NCBI GenBank assembly: GCA_001986395.2
Contig: MQVO02000018.1
Span: forward strand, 649,984-713,983
Length of the DNA stretch: 64,000 nt
From: Irpex lacteus
Lineage: Eukaryota; Basidiomycota; Agaricomycetes; Polyporales; Irpicaceae
Direction of reading: 5' to 3'
Part shown: piece by piece, positions 46,691 through 57,797 of the stretch
Layout of the letters: the number at the start of each line of letters is the position of its first letter
How positions within the stretch are numbered: the stretch's first letter is position 1
The notes under the pieces: model-generated
Told to the model about the DNA's origin: nothing
Seen by the model: the letters and a program-made list of their open reading frames with translations, nothing else
Database searches by the model: none
Program-made: the position numbers and the translations under genes

Positions 46691-49349
46691 TCACCTCTGC
46701 CGACCTACAGTCGTCCCATTAGTGCGCACCGTGACACCAGAATGAATACATTTCAGCTTACCAAAAAGCTCCTCAATCCTCCCATGCGAATGCGAAGAAG
46801 GTACAGAGACAGGGATGGGGTGGGGAGGACCCAACCAGACGTTCTTCCACGGCGTCCGCTTGACGTGTTCGATGTCGGCGTGTATGACGGCTCGGCAGAA
46901 TAGGTCTATGTCTAGGTCGTTCTATCCATGGTTCGCGAGTTCGTCAGTTCATCTCCAGTTTGCACACCAGGGATGGGAAGGTGAGGAGAAGAGGGGGGAG
47001 AGAGAGGGGAGAGAGAAGTCGACGTACATCATCATACCCAAAAGGCTGCTCAACCTCCTCCCCCGTCGCCACAAACCCGAGATATATAAACGCCGCGATG
47101 CACACCCCGGGGATCGTGTGCCAGCCGAACTGGTCGATTAGCTGGAAGGGCAGGGCGAAGAGGTAGAGCCATACTGTGCTGTTGACGGGTCAGTTGAGAT
47201 TAGCGAGAGCGTGATGGTGCAGGGAGGTGTGAATGGAGATGGGAGATGGGGAGGGAGGAAGAGAGGAGGGCTTACTGTCTGGTGGGCGAAAGGTAGGTGG
47301 TTAGTCACCGACGCGCATACTCATAGCGACGTGTTACTTACCTGATGTGCGTCGCGAACACGCTACAAAGAACCAAGGAAGAGTGGTCAGCAAGCGCATA
47401 CATAGTACAAGTCCTTAATCAAACTGCTACTTACAAAGGAAGAGGAGTCGTCAAGATCTTCTCCAACGCTGCAGTGCCAAACCAACAAAGACGTGAGATG
47501 GAAGCTTCAGGAGGGAGAAGGGGAGAGGAGAGGAGAGAAAGGGAGAGGAAGAGACGTACCAGCGAGACTATCCTCAAACGCCGACAAGCACCCGAACATC
47601 CCGCCCAGCGTCGTCCCTACAGCACCACCACACCCCAATCAATCAGCAAACCCACTCTCGAATCATCCATGGCGAAGCGAAGCCAGCGAAAGGAAACTGG
47701 CAAAGACTGAAGACTAGCTGAACGGAGATGGAGAACTCACCATAAACACTCCCCCGCTCCTCCAACACACTCAACCAACAGCTCAACGCCCTCACAACTT
47801 CCAGCGGTATGTTCTCCCCTCCACCTGCTATTCGCGGTCTGTGTTTGCAATGTCCTCCTCCTTCCACTACTTCTCTCAATCCACCCTCGACATTCACACC
47901 CAGTATCCCACCCTCCAAGTCATCTACGAGACTCTCATACCCAGACCCACCTCGCTTGAGTCGTAGCACTCGAGCTAGCGAGTCAAAAACCCCGCCAAAA
48001 GGGATCAAATCCCCCGAAACACTCTCCATCACGCCCTTCCGTCGTCTCTTCTGTAGGAGGCTATTCGGTAGGAGTGGACGAGATTCATCCGCAACTGAAG
48101 AGTTGTGGGAGGAGGTGCTTAGGGTTGAGGACCGCGAAAGCGATGGGTGTAGTGGAGAGGAGAGGGAGAGGGTGCCGTAGGAGTTTATCGGTGGGATGGG
48201 TGGGTCCGAGTCGATTAGCTGTGTGGGTGGTGGTGAAGGTGGTAGGATGGGTGTTGGGTCGGATAGAGGACTTGTGGTTTTTGATGGGCCAGGTTGAGGC
48301 TGCCAACAGAATCTCCATGAGGGAAAGTTTGGGGAATGAAGCATGAAAGTACTCACCTGCTTTCCGTTTGTCGGGTGTGCAGTGCGTTGGTGCTCGTGCT
48401 CGTGAAGGGGTCTAACGAGGGGGTACAGGTCTTCATAATAAATGCCCATCTCGCCTGCATATTCAGTAGTGGTCAGTCAGTCGTGCTGGGTGTATGCGCG
48501 TTATATGAGGCAACGTACCCCGGAGGTGATGTTTCAACGCAACAGAGAAGCTGAAAGCACCGACGTGTTATCAAGGCAGCCATGGACGAGTATACCATAA
48601 GGAGGCACGCACCCCTCGACGAGATCCAACGCCATACGTTTCTCAGCCATGATCCTATGTACCTCTTTCTCCCTCGCCTTCCTTTCTCTTTCTCTTCCTT
48701 CTCCTCTTTACCAGCATCTTCGTTTGTGGTGCCGGAATGAGAGCTGGCTGACCCGGGAGGGGAGAAACTCAAGGGGACGTGGAACCAGATGAGACGGGCG
48801 AACGTCCGGGAGGTGCGTATGACGTCTGACCAGGAGCTTCTGCCTTGCCAGTATCTGTCGTATCTGTATAGCGCATTGTCAATAACCACCTTTACTTCTC
48901 ATATAATATGTATGATCAGACGTACCCAGAGGACGCTCTGTATGATATGACGAATCCAATGACCACACCAAGCAGCGTGAGTAGTACGTTGGGCACCTCC
49001 AGTTTATATTGGGTTTTCATGGACACTGTGACGACAACTAGTACGAGAATAAGTACTATGACGCAACTTGGATATATCATATGGGTACATACCTGCGGCA
49101 AAGGCAGTGTGCATGAGCACGGCCGGCCATATACGCCATATCTAACTCGGATTCATTCGTGAGCTAATTGTGAGACAGCAAAGACAACGGTGGGGATTAG
49201 TAGCTTACTACGGTGCCTCTGCCGAATGTAAAACCTATAAATGACCTTGTTGGAACGAGAGGAACGTCTGAGAGGTTAATATGAGATTCGGAGGCTGGGA
49301 GGAGGTCGTGGTGTCCTGTCGCAGATCTTTTGGGCACAGCTGTCGACAT
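46691..49349 (-). CDS. Bestrophin-like (UPF0187/RFP-TM) chloride channel
   Basis: Membrane channel of the fungal UPF0187 branch of bestrophins. The N-terminus is MSTAVPKRSATGHHDLLPAS. Spliced, it continues IWRIWPAVLMHTAFAA (TM1), SMKTQYKLEVPNVLL and LLGVVIGFVISYRASSGYDR (TM2 with the family's YRxSSxYxRYW signature), then YWQGRSSWSDVIRTSRTFAR and MAEKRMALDLVEGFSVALKH. A variable Ser/Pro-rich loop precedes PLEVVRALSCWLSVLEERG, TTLGGMFGCLSAFEDSL, VWLYLFALPFQLIDQFGW and VCIAAFIYLGFVATGEEVEQ with PFGYDD, the conserved last helices. About 14 exons. A purine-only 47-nt intron (48665-48711) and a 3-nt microexon (47276-47278, giving R-H before TVWLYLF) are needed to keep frame and conserved residues. 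Stop at 46691-46693; the last intron is optional. Confidence 0.87.
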
Positions 49350-49756
49350 TCCGGCCGATATTTCCTAGATTTTTAAGCAACGACGATCGCGAGTAGCTGC
49401 TTCAAACCATCTGAGTCGTTGCGCGTAATCAAGTATGCATGAGAAACAAGCTAAGAATAAATCGCGCAAAAAACTCGGATTAAACATGAAAGTCGCACGG
49501 AGGAAGTGTGACCGCCCGATCGTGAAAGACGCGCCGTGTCACAATCACGCGGGAGCCTGTCACAACAATGCATGGGGCAGGCAAGCAGATACTCGAGACG
49601 ATTCACGTCTGGTGTACACAGTGATTATAGTTTAGTATCAGTACATGTTTCTAAGCTTTGATTGTTATACAACGACCCAACATAGCAGAAAAAATACACG
49701 AAAACCATGCCAAGTCCCTCCCCGAGAAGCAGTTGACCACCGACAAAACACTGCAA
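49350..49756. other. Intergenic, upstream of bestrophin-like gene
   Basis: Promoter side of the bestrophin-like gene. The short repeated motif TGTCACAA occurs at about 49540 and 49558. No other feature. Confidence 0.4.
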
Positions 49757-50067
49757 TCACTGCGTTCCCGGGTATGGTAGGCCCTAATTCTCACGGGGCA
49801 GCTTAGCTGCTACTAGGCCAGCTAGTGCGAGGTAGGCCCCCCTCCGTGCATATGTCAAGTATACTTGTGGTTACTAGTCGAGCATACGCTTGCTAGCTCC
49901 TGCTAAAAGCTCATTATACAGTCTGTGACGCCTGTAGAGCGGGACGGATAGCACGGCCTAGATACTACGGCGCTAGAAGAGCTATCCATAAATGGGTGCT
50001 AGACGTGCCTATTCGAGCTAGCGCTCGCTATCCATGTGTCGCTGTAGCTGCCCCGGGAATGCAGTGA
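49757..50067. mobile_element. Small terminal-inverted-repeat (MITE-like) element
   Basis: 311 bp bounded by 16-nt inverted repeats: TCACTGCGTTCCCGGG at 49757-49772 and CCCGGGAATGCAGTGA at 50052-50067, with one mismatch between arms. A further block, GGGGCAGCT at about 49796, is mirrored by AGCTGCCCC at the right end. The interior is non-coding and strikingly rich in CTAG: eight copies in 49801-50040. Small size, inverted ends and no ORF fit a non-autonomous DNA transposon. I see no convincing target-site duplication, so the family is not assigned. It ends 7 bp from the stop codon of the HECT gene. Confidence 0.5.
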
Positions 50068-50074
50068 ATATTAA

Positions 50075-53000
50075 TCATGACAGATCAAAGCCTGCGTTGG
50101 ACTGGATGGCTTGCACCAGTTTCTGTCGTAGCGTCCTCTCACTCGTGTATCGAGGAAGCTATGTGACGAACATCCATCGTTGAGTCAGTACATGATGAAA
50201 CTGCGACGTTGGGAGCGTACCTTCAGCAGATTTACACATGTACTGGCAGTCGGCAACCGGCTCTCGTCCGACCCAGCATCACGAATGGCAAAGTTGGGGT
50301 AAAGCTCCTTGAAGCCACTACATCCAGGGATTAGAAGATTGGAAGGATAGCAGATGTTCTGATTATAGAACTTACAGTAAAGGCGGCCGGCTACAACTCG
50401 TCGCAAAACGGAGCAGTGCACGGCGTTGTTCATGGTTGAACGAGTTGACGACCTAGTTCAAACGACCAACTGTGAGCGGGAAACTCGATGGAAAGACACA
50501 AGGTTACGACTGACCCTCCAGAAGACTTGTATAGTTGGTTCTTGGTCATTGTACAGCCCTCCGTATTGTGTGTGCGCTCTCAGATCCTCCAGGTCTATAG
50601 GTGAGTTAACACCGCCAAGCAGGATTTGTAGCTCTTGCTGATTGAACATCCTACACCGACCGCATCAATTACTGTTGCTGTCAATCTGAAGTCGAAATGT
50701 GCTCACCGAAGCCACTTAGGATCGATAATCTCCGACAACCCCTCAAAGAACGCGTCCGACTGTTTCTTGATCTGCCTATTGAGTTTATAATTCGACACCA
50801 AATAGATGTACTGCAGGCGATTCTCCTTCGTCACGGCTATCTTGTCGCCATTAGGGATGAGCGGGACCGTCGTCGTCACCCCGAATTCTACATCAAATAC
50901 ACTGACTGTGAATACCCACCCCGCAATGTAGGATGATGGTTTGAGGGATTGAGGGACGCACCTTCCAACGCGACCGTAAAGTTCAAAGAGAGGTCCTCGG
51001 GGTTGCCGTCATAGTGCTTGAGGAAGATCAGACCGTTGTACAACTCAGGGTCAAGCGTTGCGAGGTCGTCCAAGAAACTTTGTTTACCGAGCCACTGAAC
51101 GGGGGTGTTAGTTACTCCAAAGGCGCTAGGAGTACGTGCTGCGGGAAGTGGTGCTTACCTTCGCGAGGAAAAACCCGGCAAATGCAACGTCAACGAGGAT
51201 ACCGTCGTACAGCGCTTTCCCCAGTATTCGTCCGATGAAGCGGTACCATGCTAGGCTGTGCGCTGTTGATGTCAGATGTGAGATTAGGCGTCAGAGGAAT
51301 TGGAGGTGGGGAGGTACGTACGTTCGGTGGCGTATGAGTGGGGGTTTGGATACAGCTCGTGTTCCTTGTTCGCTAGCCAGAGCCCGCGGTCTGTGTCGAA
51401 GACCTCTTTGCACAGCGACGTCAGGAACTCTTTGAATACTCCTCCTCCATCGATACCAGCTCTGCACAATAAAAAGTAAAGTTTAGCTCAGCAAACACCA
51501 GACGGAAGAACCACAGATACTGACTCCTCCTGACCAAACTGATCAATAAACGTAATCGCAATCGGACTCCTCAAATCATACCCATCCAACCTATCAAACC
51601 CATCCTGCGCAATACTCCCCCTGCGGACCGTAACCCTCGTACTCGGATGTCCTCTCATCCTTCCATCGATGCCACGGAGCGCCTTGTCATTATTGATGAA
51701 CGAGCGGAATATCGACACGCGCACGTCGAAGGGGATGGCGAAGGGGATGTGGTTGAGCACGCCGAGGCGCGGGGAGAGGAGGGCGATTTGGCGTTTGGAG
51801 AGGGGGCGCGAGCCGGGTTGGGAGAGTTGGCGTTCTTCGAAGCTGGGGAGGCAGGCAGGTGAGTTAGGTGGGGAAGGGAGGGCAGGAGAGAGGGGACGTA
51901 CATGGCGGCTTCGACGAAGGGTCCGATGTCGAGTTGGGAAGTCATTAGCCAGTGGTCTTGTGGTAGGAATGGTCTTCTTGAACTATCGTCGTGATCACAA
52001 ATAAGCATATATCCCCGTAAACGTGAGCCGACGAGGTACTCACTCTCTCGCATGGATAGCCTGCAAAAGCTTGGTCATCCTCTCCCTTGCGACCTCCCAC
52101 TTCAAGTTCCCGATCCCAGGTATAGACCCATCCTGCACATTCGTCTGATCCTCCCTCCAGTACAGCAAAAAACGTAATATTCAATAACTGCCTCGAGAAC
52201 GACGTCAACTCGTCCGTCGTCAATGGATTGCGAGAGGCGATGTTGGTAGCTGACGCTGAGCCAGTGGCTGATTGCGATGTCGAGAAGAACTCTTCGTCAC
52301 CCATGGTCAGGAGTGCTTGGTTGTATAGGTCGACGAGGAAGAGGAGAGGAGGCCAGTGTGATGCGTAGGACGCGTCGGTGAGGGTTGTGGGGTTTGTGGA
52401 CTTTCCGAGGGGCGAACTACGGACGTATCCGCGGTAGAGTTCTCTGACTAGTCCTCCGCCGTTCCATGTCACTACTGTACTGACTATCTTGTCTCGCCGT
52501 GAGGGCCAGACAGTCGACAGCGCATACAGCCATGAGATTAGCGCTCCTCGGATAGTAGAACTAGAGTGATTATAAGATGCCCTTAGCAGTGACTGCAGAT
52601 GTGATTGGGATGGGAAAGTCTGTAGACGTGTTCTTGTCTTGCTGTCTACCGTAGGAAGAACAGCCTTCGACGTGAAGCTTGTTACGACCTCTACCTGGGT
52701 TTCATGTTCCGAATCGGAGTCATCTTCAGCCCAGGTAGTTGGCTGTGAGTTTTTCTCTGGAGGCTCGAGCGATTGGGGAGGCAGAGAGTGCATCGCTTCC
52801 TTCGTCAGCGCTAGATACGCAGTCAGGGAGTTGACGGGTAAAGCGCTGTATTTAGGGGGCGCGAATGCGACCAGGTTGGCAAGAAGATTGACATGTTCAT
52901 CTTGGGTGGAAAGTATCGATACGATGTCGGAGGGTGAGATGAGGTGAAGGTCAGCCAGGGGTATGCGAGGTGCCAGGAAGGTCAAGGACGCTATTGGTAA

Positions 53001-53836
53001 TCGATTCGGTAGTAATGGGATAGTAAGGATGTAGATCAGGAATTGCTCGAATGCGGTTCGGTATATTTCATCGGATGTGCTGAATGCACTGAATGGCAGG
53101 ACTGAAAGTTGGATGAGGGTGGGCAGACTTGGAGTGTTCTTCGATGCAACGGGCTATGTGAAGTTGGATTAGTATGCTGAAAGCTATCAGGGACCTGATA
53201 CGTACGATGCGAGTTATTGCTTTTCCAAGAAGTGAGAAAAAGTCATTCCGCAATAAAGATTCGAGTATCGCTCGCGACAAGCCGGATGGCTTCGAGGAGG
53301 ATTGCGAGGATAGCAGTATATCGATGGCCTTGAGGTGGATAGGGGCATTCGTTGACGTCGGATGATCGGCAACTGCTCTCAGCAACAATGCTGCAACCCT
53401 CGGAAGAAGTGCAGCCCAGCTAGGATCACTCGCAGCCTGGGAAAGGGACGCTGTGGCGATGTGTTACTTGGATTACTTGGGCACTAATACACTCGCACGT
53501 ACCTCCTCCATCCAAGACCACTGCGCTCGACCACTTGACCAGTGCTGCATCATCCTTGCCTATCAATACCAAGCAGCGCAATCCTGTGAGATTCGTGATG
53601 TTCTGTTCGTAAGTAGCCCTTAGCTGCTCGCGAACTATGGTAGCCTGTTTACGCCCGCGCCACCAGCTTTGTATCCGGGTCGCGCTATCGTGTCTGCGCT
53701 TCACATCGACGCGTTGCTGCCTGCGGGCCTTTGCCTCCTGCAGAAGAGAGGCATGAGTGGTCGCCGAGGTAGACCCTCCGAGGTTAATCTGCCTTCTCCT
53801 TCCTCCTGGATTATCGCCAAAGTAGGGCACCTCCAT
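50075..53836 (-). CDS. HECT E3 ubiquitin ligase, Hul5/UBE3C type
   Basis: Ubiquitin ligase that in yeast and human extends chains on proteasome-bound and misfolded proteins. The N-terminus MEVPYFGDNPGGRRRQINLG, then TTHASLLQEAKARRQQRVDV and an IQ-like motif IQSWWRGRKQA, is the arrangement characteristic of UBE3C/Hul5. The middle is helical (HLISPSDIVSILSTQDEHV). The HECT domain is seen in reverse order on the plus strand: PFAIPFDVRVSIFRSFINND, DGYDLRSPIAITFIDQFGQE, AGIDGGGVFKEFLTSLCKEV, YDGNPEDLSLNFTVALEG and the C-lobe RLPTASTCVNLLKLPRYTSE. The catalytic cysteine codon is at 50236-50238. The end is IQSNAGFDLS. Many short introns are present. All expected regions are present and no break was found. 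Confidence 0.93.
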
Positions 53837-54900
53837 AGTGCGGAGACTTTATTGAAGAAGCTGAAGATGTTATCAAGCTGAATAGTGTCGAGCTCTTGTT
53901 CGAGTCACTCTCACACGGTAACGACTGGGGATGGTGGTGGTAAAGTAATTGCGTTCACCGCGAGAGGTTACGCAAGAAGTACGCGCGTACTTCAGATTAC
54001 GCTGACATCAGGTAAGCGCTGGCTATCAAGTCCTAAGCGCCCAACTGCTTACTCCCGATATCTCCGTCGCCATTTTTTACTCAAAACCTTCATCTGTCTG
54101 CAGACGAACTCACATCACGTACTCATACCTCAGGAATATTCAGCGGGATCGGCGTGTAAATGTCAGTGAGGTGACCCAATGCATAATCGCAGGCAGTGTA
54201 CTGGCACATCAAGACCATGACTTTTGAGATGGATGTTTGAGATGAGTGTACAATGGTGGGTCATTACCAACGCGTTATAGACTTTCATGCTCATATGATT
54301 ACAAAGTAGATAGCTACGGCTTATCTCAGTATATACAGCGTAACCAGGACTCAAGTCGCAGATGCGCTCTGTACCTTCCATATTTTGATTGTGTAAACGA
54401 CGGGCCCAACTGTTACCAACAGGAACAACGTACGAAACCGACCATTTTCTATTCACAGCCTCGTTTCACACGGTGTCCCGCCTCCTGCCAGCCATACCAG
54501 GTCACCCGTATCTAGCGACATCACAATCTATTCGTCAAGATGGGCGGTTGAAATTTGTGGTTGCGTATATCATCTCATCACGGTGAGCTGGTATCCAGCT
54601 GAACTTGAAGTACGATGGGCGATATCACCGAAGTACTGACCGGTGATTCGTGGGCAGGTTGGTGGAATGTATGATATCTATGTTACACAACATACCAATT
54701 GTCGGTCACAGCAGAGGCTCCTCCGTAGAGTTCTGTGATGATGCGCCCATCTCCGACGCCTGCTTTCAACACTCTTCGGTTCTCGGGCGACAATGATGGA
54801 TATTGGCCCTCGCCCGTGACCGTACCCAGACATTGCACGCCTATCACGAATGGCTACTGTCTTGCGTCTTTCATGTCGTATGTAGCGCTGCGAGGATGGG
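53837..54900. other. Intergenic, about 1.1 kb
   Basis: Divergent spacer between the HECT gene and the first CFEM-like gene. No coding signal, RNA gene or repeat recognised. Confidence 0.45.
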
Positions 54901-54908
54901 TATAAGAG
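54901..54908 (+). promoter_or_regulatory. TATA box of CFEM-like gene A
   Basis: TATAAGAG lies 106 bp before the ATG at 55007. A pyrimidine-rich leader follows. The same arrangement occurs before genes B and C. Confidence 0.6.
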
Positions 54909-55006
54909 GACGGGCTGTTGGAGTGCAGACCAGCTCATCAGCCCATTTCAACTTCTATCTTTCCTCTACTTGCATTTACTCTTCGTTCGCTCTCGACATA
55001 ACGAAA

Positions 55007-55886
55007 ATGTTCACAAAACTCGCCCTCATTGTCACTTTTTTCTCCGCCGTCATCTGCATACAAGCACTTCCTCAGAGCGGGGAGCACTCTTGCACTGTAG
55101 AGTGTCTTGCAGCAGCGTCTGCTTACGGGCAGCCTCCTCTGGGATGCAATGCGTAAGTCAACTACGAGTAATACTCTTGTTCTTCAGAATTTTCACTGAC
55201 GACTGTCACAGTGATGACAACACTTGTCTGGGTTGCGGTCAGCCTGGATTTGTCAAGGCCATGGAAGAATGTCTGCAGCAAAGCTGTCACGAGACCGTCA
55301 TGCTCACCTGTGGCACCGAAGCCGGTCAGTACCATATCGCTGCCCTGAATAGAAAGCAACATGCTGATGCCAGGGCTCTTTCCAGTTCGTCGCCAGCTCC
55401 CGACGATTTCCATTCCAGGTGAGCAACCCGTTTGCATGCTGTCCTGTTGTTAGGATGGCCACTCATATCATACTTCTAGACGGTGTCCCATCCATTAGTG
55501 TCCCCTTCGTCGGTGGTCTTTCTACCGGTGTTCCTTCCGTCAGCATACCCGGGGTCAGCATACCTGCCATCACCAGCCTCCCTACTACTGGCATTACTGC
55601 CAGTGGCATAGGTCTTGGCCCCTCCGGACTCATGCTCGGTTCGACCACTGTCCCCTTGTCCTCCATCATTCACCAGACCAGTAGCACCCAAGGAAACAAT
55701 GCCCAGTCTACTAATGGCGCACCTGCTCCCGCCGCGTCAAGTTCTGCCAATGGTAGCGGCAGTAACGGTGGCAATGGAAGTGGCAGTAGCTCTGCAGCTA
55801 TGGGCATCTCAGCCCCCTTCAATGCAGTGGTTGGTGCTGGAGTTGCGGCGATTGCCGTTCTGTCCGGCTCTGGCCTCGTGCTCTGA
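55007..55886 (+). CDS. GPI-anchored secreted protein with CFEM-like domain (A)
   Basis: Cell-surface protein. The signal peptide MFTKLALIVTFFSAVICIQA ends before LPQSGEHS. The domain has eight cysteines with spacing C-x3-C-x13-C-x6-C-x2-C-x11-C-x4-C-x7-C. This resembles CFEM domains (adhesion or haem uptake in fungi), except that the middle pair is CxxC rather than CxC; an Asp pair (NADDNTC) sits where CFEM proteins place a haem-ligand Asp. Next comes VRRQ, a possible Kex2-type site, then a Val/Ser/Pro/Gly-rich repeat (VPSVSIPGVSIP), a Ser/Asn/Gly-rich stalk and a C-terminal hydrophobic GPI signal (NAVVGAGVAAIAVLSGSGLVL-like). Four exons: GTAAGT after LGCNA, GTCAGT after CGTEA, GTGAGC after TISIP. 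Tandem paralogue of genes B and C. Confidence 0.88.
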
Positions 55887-57037
55887 GTACCAGTACGGAC
55901 TTTTCCTTGGGCAGTCCTCGGACAGAAAGGCCGAAAAACCAGGCGGTCGAGTATGGACTCGTTTGCATTATCCTCTTCGTTTAATATTCACACAGCCACA
56001 CTCCCTTACAACTATTTAAGTACTTCACGCCTCTTAATTTTATGTCGTGCAACCACGCTTCTTTCTAATGTTCTTGTGAAGTGAATGGCGCTGTGACTTT
56101 GCCATGAGCTTCACTGCGCCGCTTGCATAGCGGGGACGTCCGCACAGGTAGGTGGCACTAGCTTACGTCAGGATTTTCAGTTGCACACACCGCATGTTGT
56201 CGCGGCCCGGGATCGACTCAGGTTCGCCTCTGACCGACCTCTGCCTGTAATTTGGTGAGTGTCAAATACCGAACTGTCCGCTCATATTCGCGACTTAAAA
56301 ACTCTGATAGGCCCGCCACATATTTTTGAACAAGCACACCCGTGTTAAGAGGACAACACATTACGGAAGTGACACCGAGGTACTTCGTTACTTGCTCCTC
56401 TACAAAACATGTTGTGGCCGCACGGATCACTCGTGACTAGGCATATCCGGCACTTCATCAGAGTTAGACTTAGTTGATTATATATGGCAGAAGCAGACGT
56501 CAGTGCGTCTGCCGTCACGTCCTACACCTGGGTCTCATCTAAGTCAGCGTTATGGCAGGAACGGTCTTCTTACAACGTGATACTGAGCTTCGTAGGCCAC
56601 TCATCCCCGGAGGACTATTCTATGAACGTGCGCAGCCTCCGCAATTTTGCCTTGTTGTTGGCCTCATGGGGTGATCTTCATCTTGGCAACAACGATAGTG
56701 GCTTCTTATCAGGGTGGGTACGTTGTCCCCCATTTTTGACCATTATTCCAACGATTGACCTTAGAGAATACGAAGCGACATGCTCTGGCCACAGACGTTA
56801 GCCCGAAAGGAACAGTATCTGAGCAGGTCACGGCAAAAAATTCAACCCTGTGGAACGCTGTGATTTCTGTGGCGCTGCATGCAACGGTGTTCATAATTTG
56901 CACAGTGTTTTTCTTTGTTGGAGCTTGTATTGATGGGGGTTCTACGGCCAGCCATTGCCGAAATTTGACTTCTTATGTTCATAGCGGTGTAAACATACCG
57001 CCTCCAGAGCTCACCCGATACACGCCCGACGTGCACA
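55887..57037. other. Intergenic between CFEM-like genes A and B
   Basis: 1.15 kb without a supported gene. An open frame at 56484-56801 lacks protein-like character. No leftover of a cysteine-rich exon was recognised in either strand. Confidence 0.45.
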
Positions 57038-57045
57038 TATAAAAG
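57038..57045 (+). promoter_or_regulatory. TATA box of gene B
   Basis: TATAAAAG lies 109 bp before the ATG at 57147, followed by a CT-rich leader, parallel to genes A and C. Confidence 0.7.
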
Positions 57046-57146
57046 GGCGAGTTCGAGACTAGGACTACCCCGGGCTCTCTTTTCTTTTCGTCCTCTCTCT
57101 TGCACATACATTTCCTCTACTTTCACGCAACATACCATCTTCCGAA

Positions 57147-57797
57147 ATGTCTGCCAAGTTCATCACCATTGCTATGCTCGCTGCGGCCGTCAGTGTTCAG
57201 GCTCTTCCTCAGGATGGCGTTAATGCTCGTAAGTCAATATTACACATGGTACTGCGCATTGCTCATACCGTCGGGCCCCATAGTTCGTCGCCAGGAAGAA
57301 TCCAGTTCTGCTGCTCCCGAGCCCACGTCTTTCTCTTCGTCCGCTGCTGAGCCAACTGTAACGGAGTCATCGTCCGCTCCTGGTACGCATTCTTACACTA
57401 TATAGTGAATGGGTCAACTCATGCACATCTACTAGCTGAAGAACCCACTTTCTCTTCCTCCGCTGCCTCCGTCGAGATCACGGCTTCCAGCAGCGCAGAG
57501 AGTGAACCCGTTTCTTTCTCTAGCTCTTCCATCGCCGTCACCGGTTCTGGGTCTGCTTCCCTTCCTGGCGTCTCCGTCACGGCCACCTCACACTCCAGTG
57601 GCTCCGCTGCCGCCAGCGGTCCCAGGCAGTCAGGCTCTGCAGGCTCTTCCGCCCCTGCTTCACAGAGCTCTGGCGCAGGCAACAGCACTGGCAGCGGTAG
57701 CTCTGCTGCCGTCGGTGTCGTTGCTCCCTTCAACGCTGCCATTGGTGCCGGTATCGCAGCTGTGGCTATCCTGGCTGGATCTGGTCTCGTCCTCTAA
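57147..57797 (+). CDS. GPI-anchored Ser-rich protein lacking the CFEM-like domain (B)
   Basis: Paralogue of genes A and C. The signal peptide MSAKFITIAMLAAAVSVQA is followed by LPQDGVNA, directly spliced (donor GTAAGT at 57230, acceptor CCCCATAG at 57282) to LRRQEESSSAAPEPTS. The whole eight-cysteine domain is absent: the mature protein has no cysteine. A second intron (GTACGC to TACTAG) joins SSSAPAEEPTFSSS. The remainder is Ser/Ala/Thr-rich, likely O-glycosylated, ending in the same GPI-type segment (AAVGVVAPFNAAIGAGIAAV, then AILAGSGLVL). TATA box and leader are conserved, so the gene looks expressed rather than dead. It may serve as a wall mucin or spacer. Confidence 0.85.
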
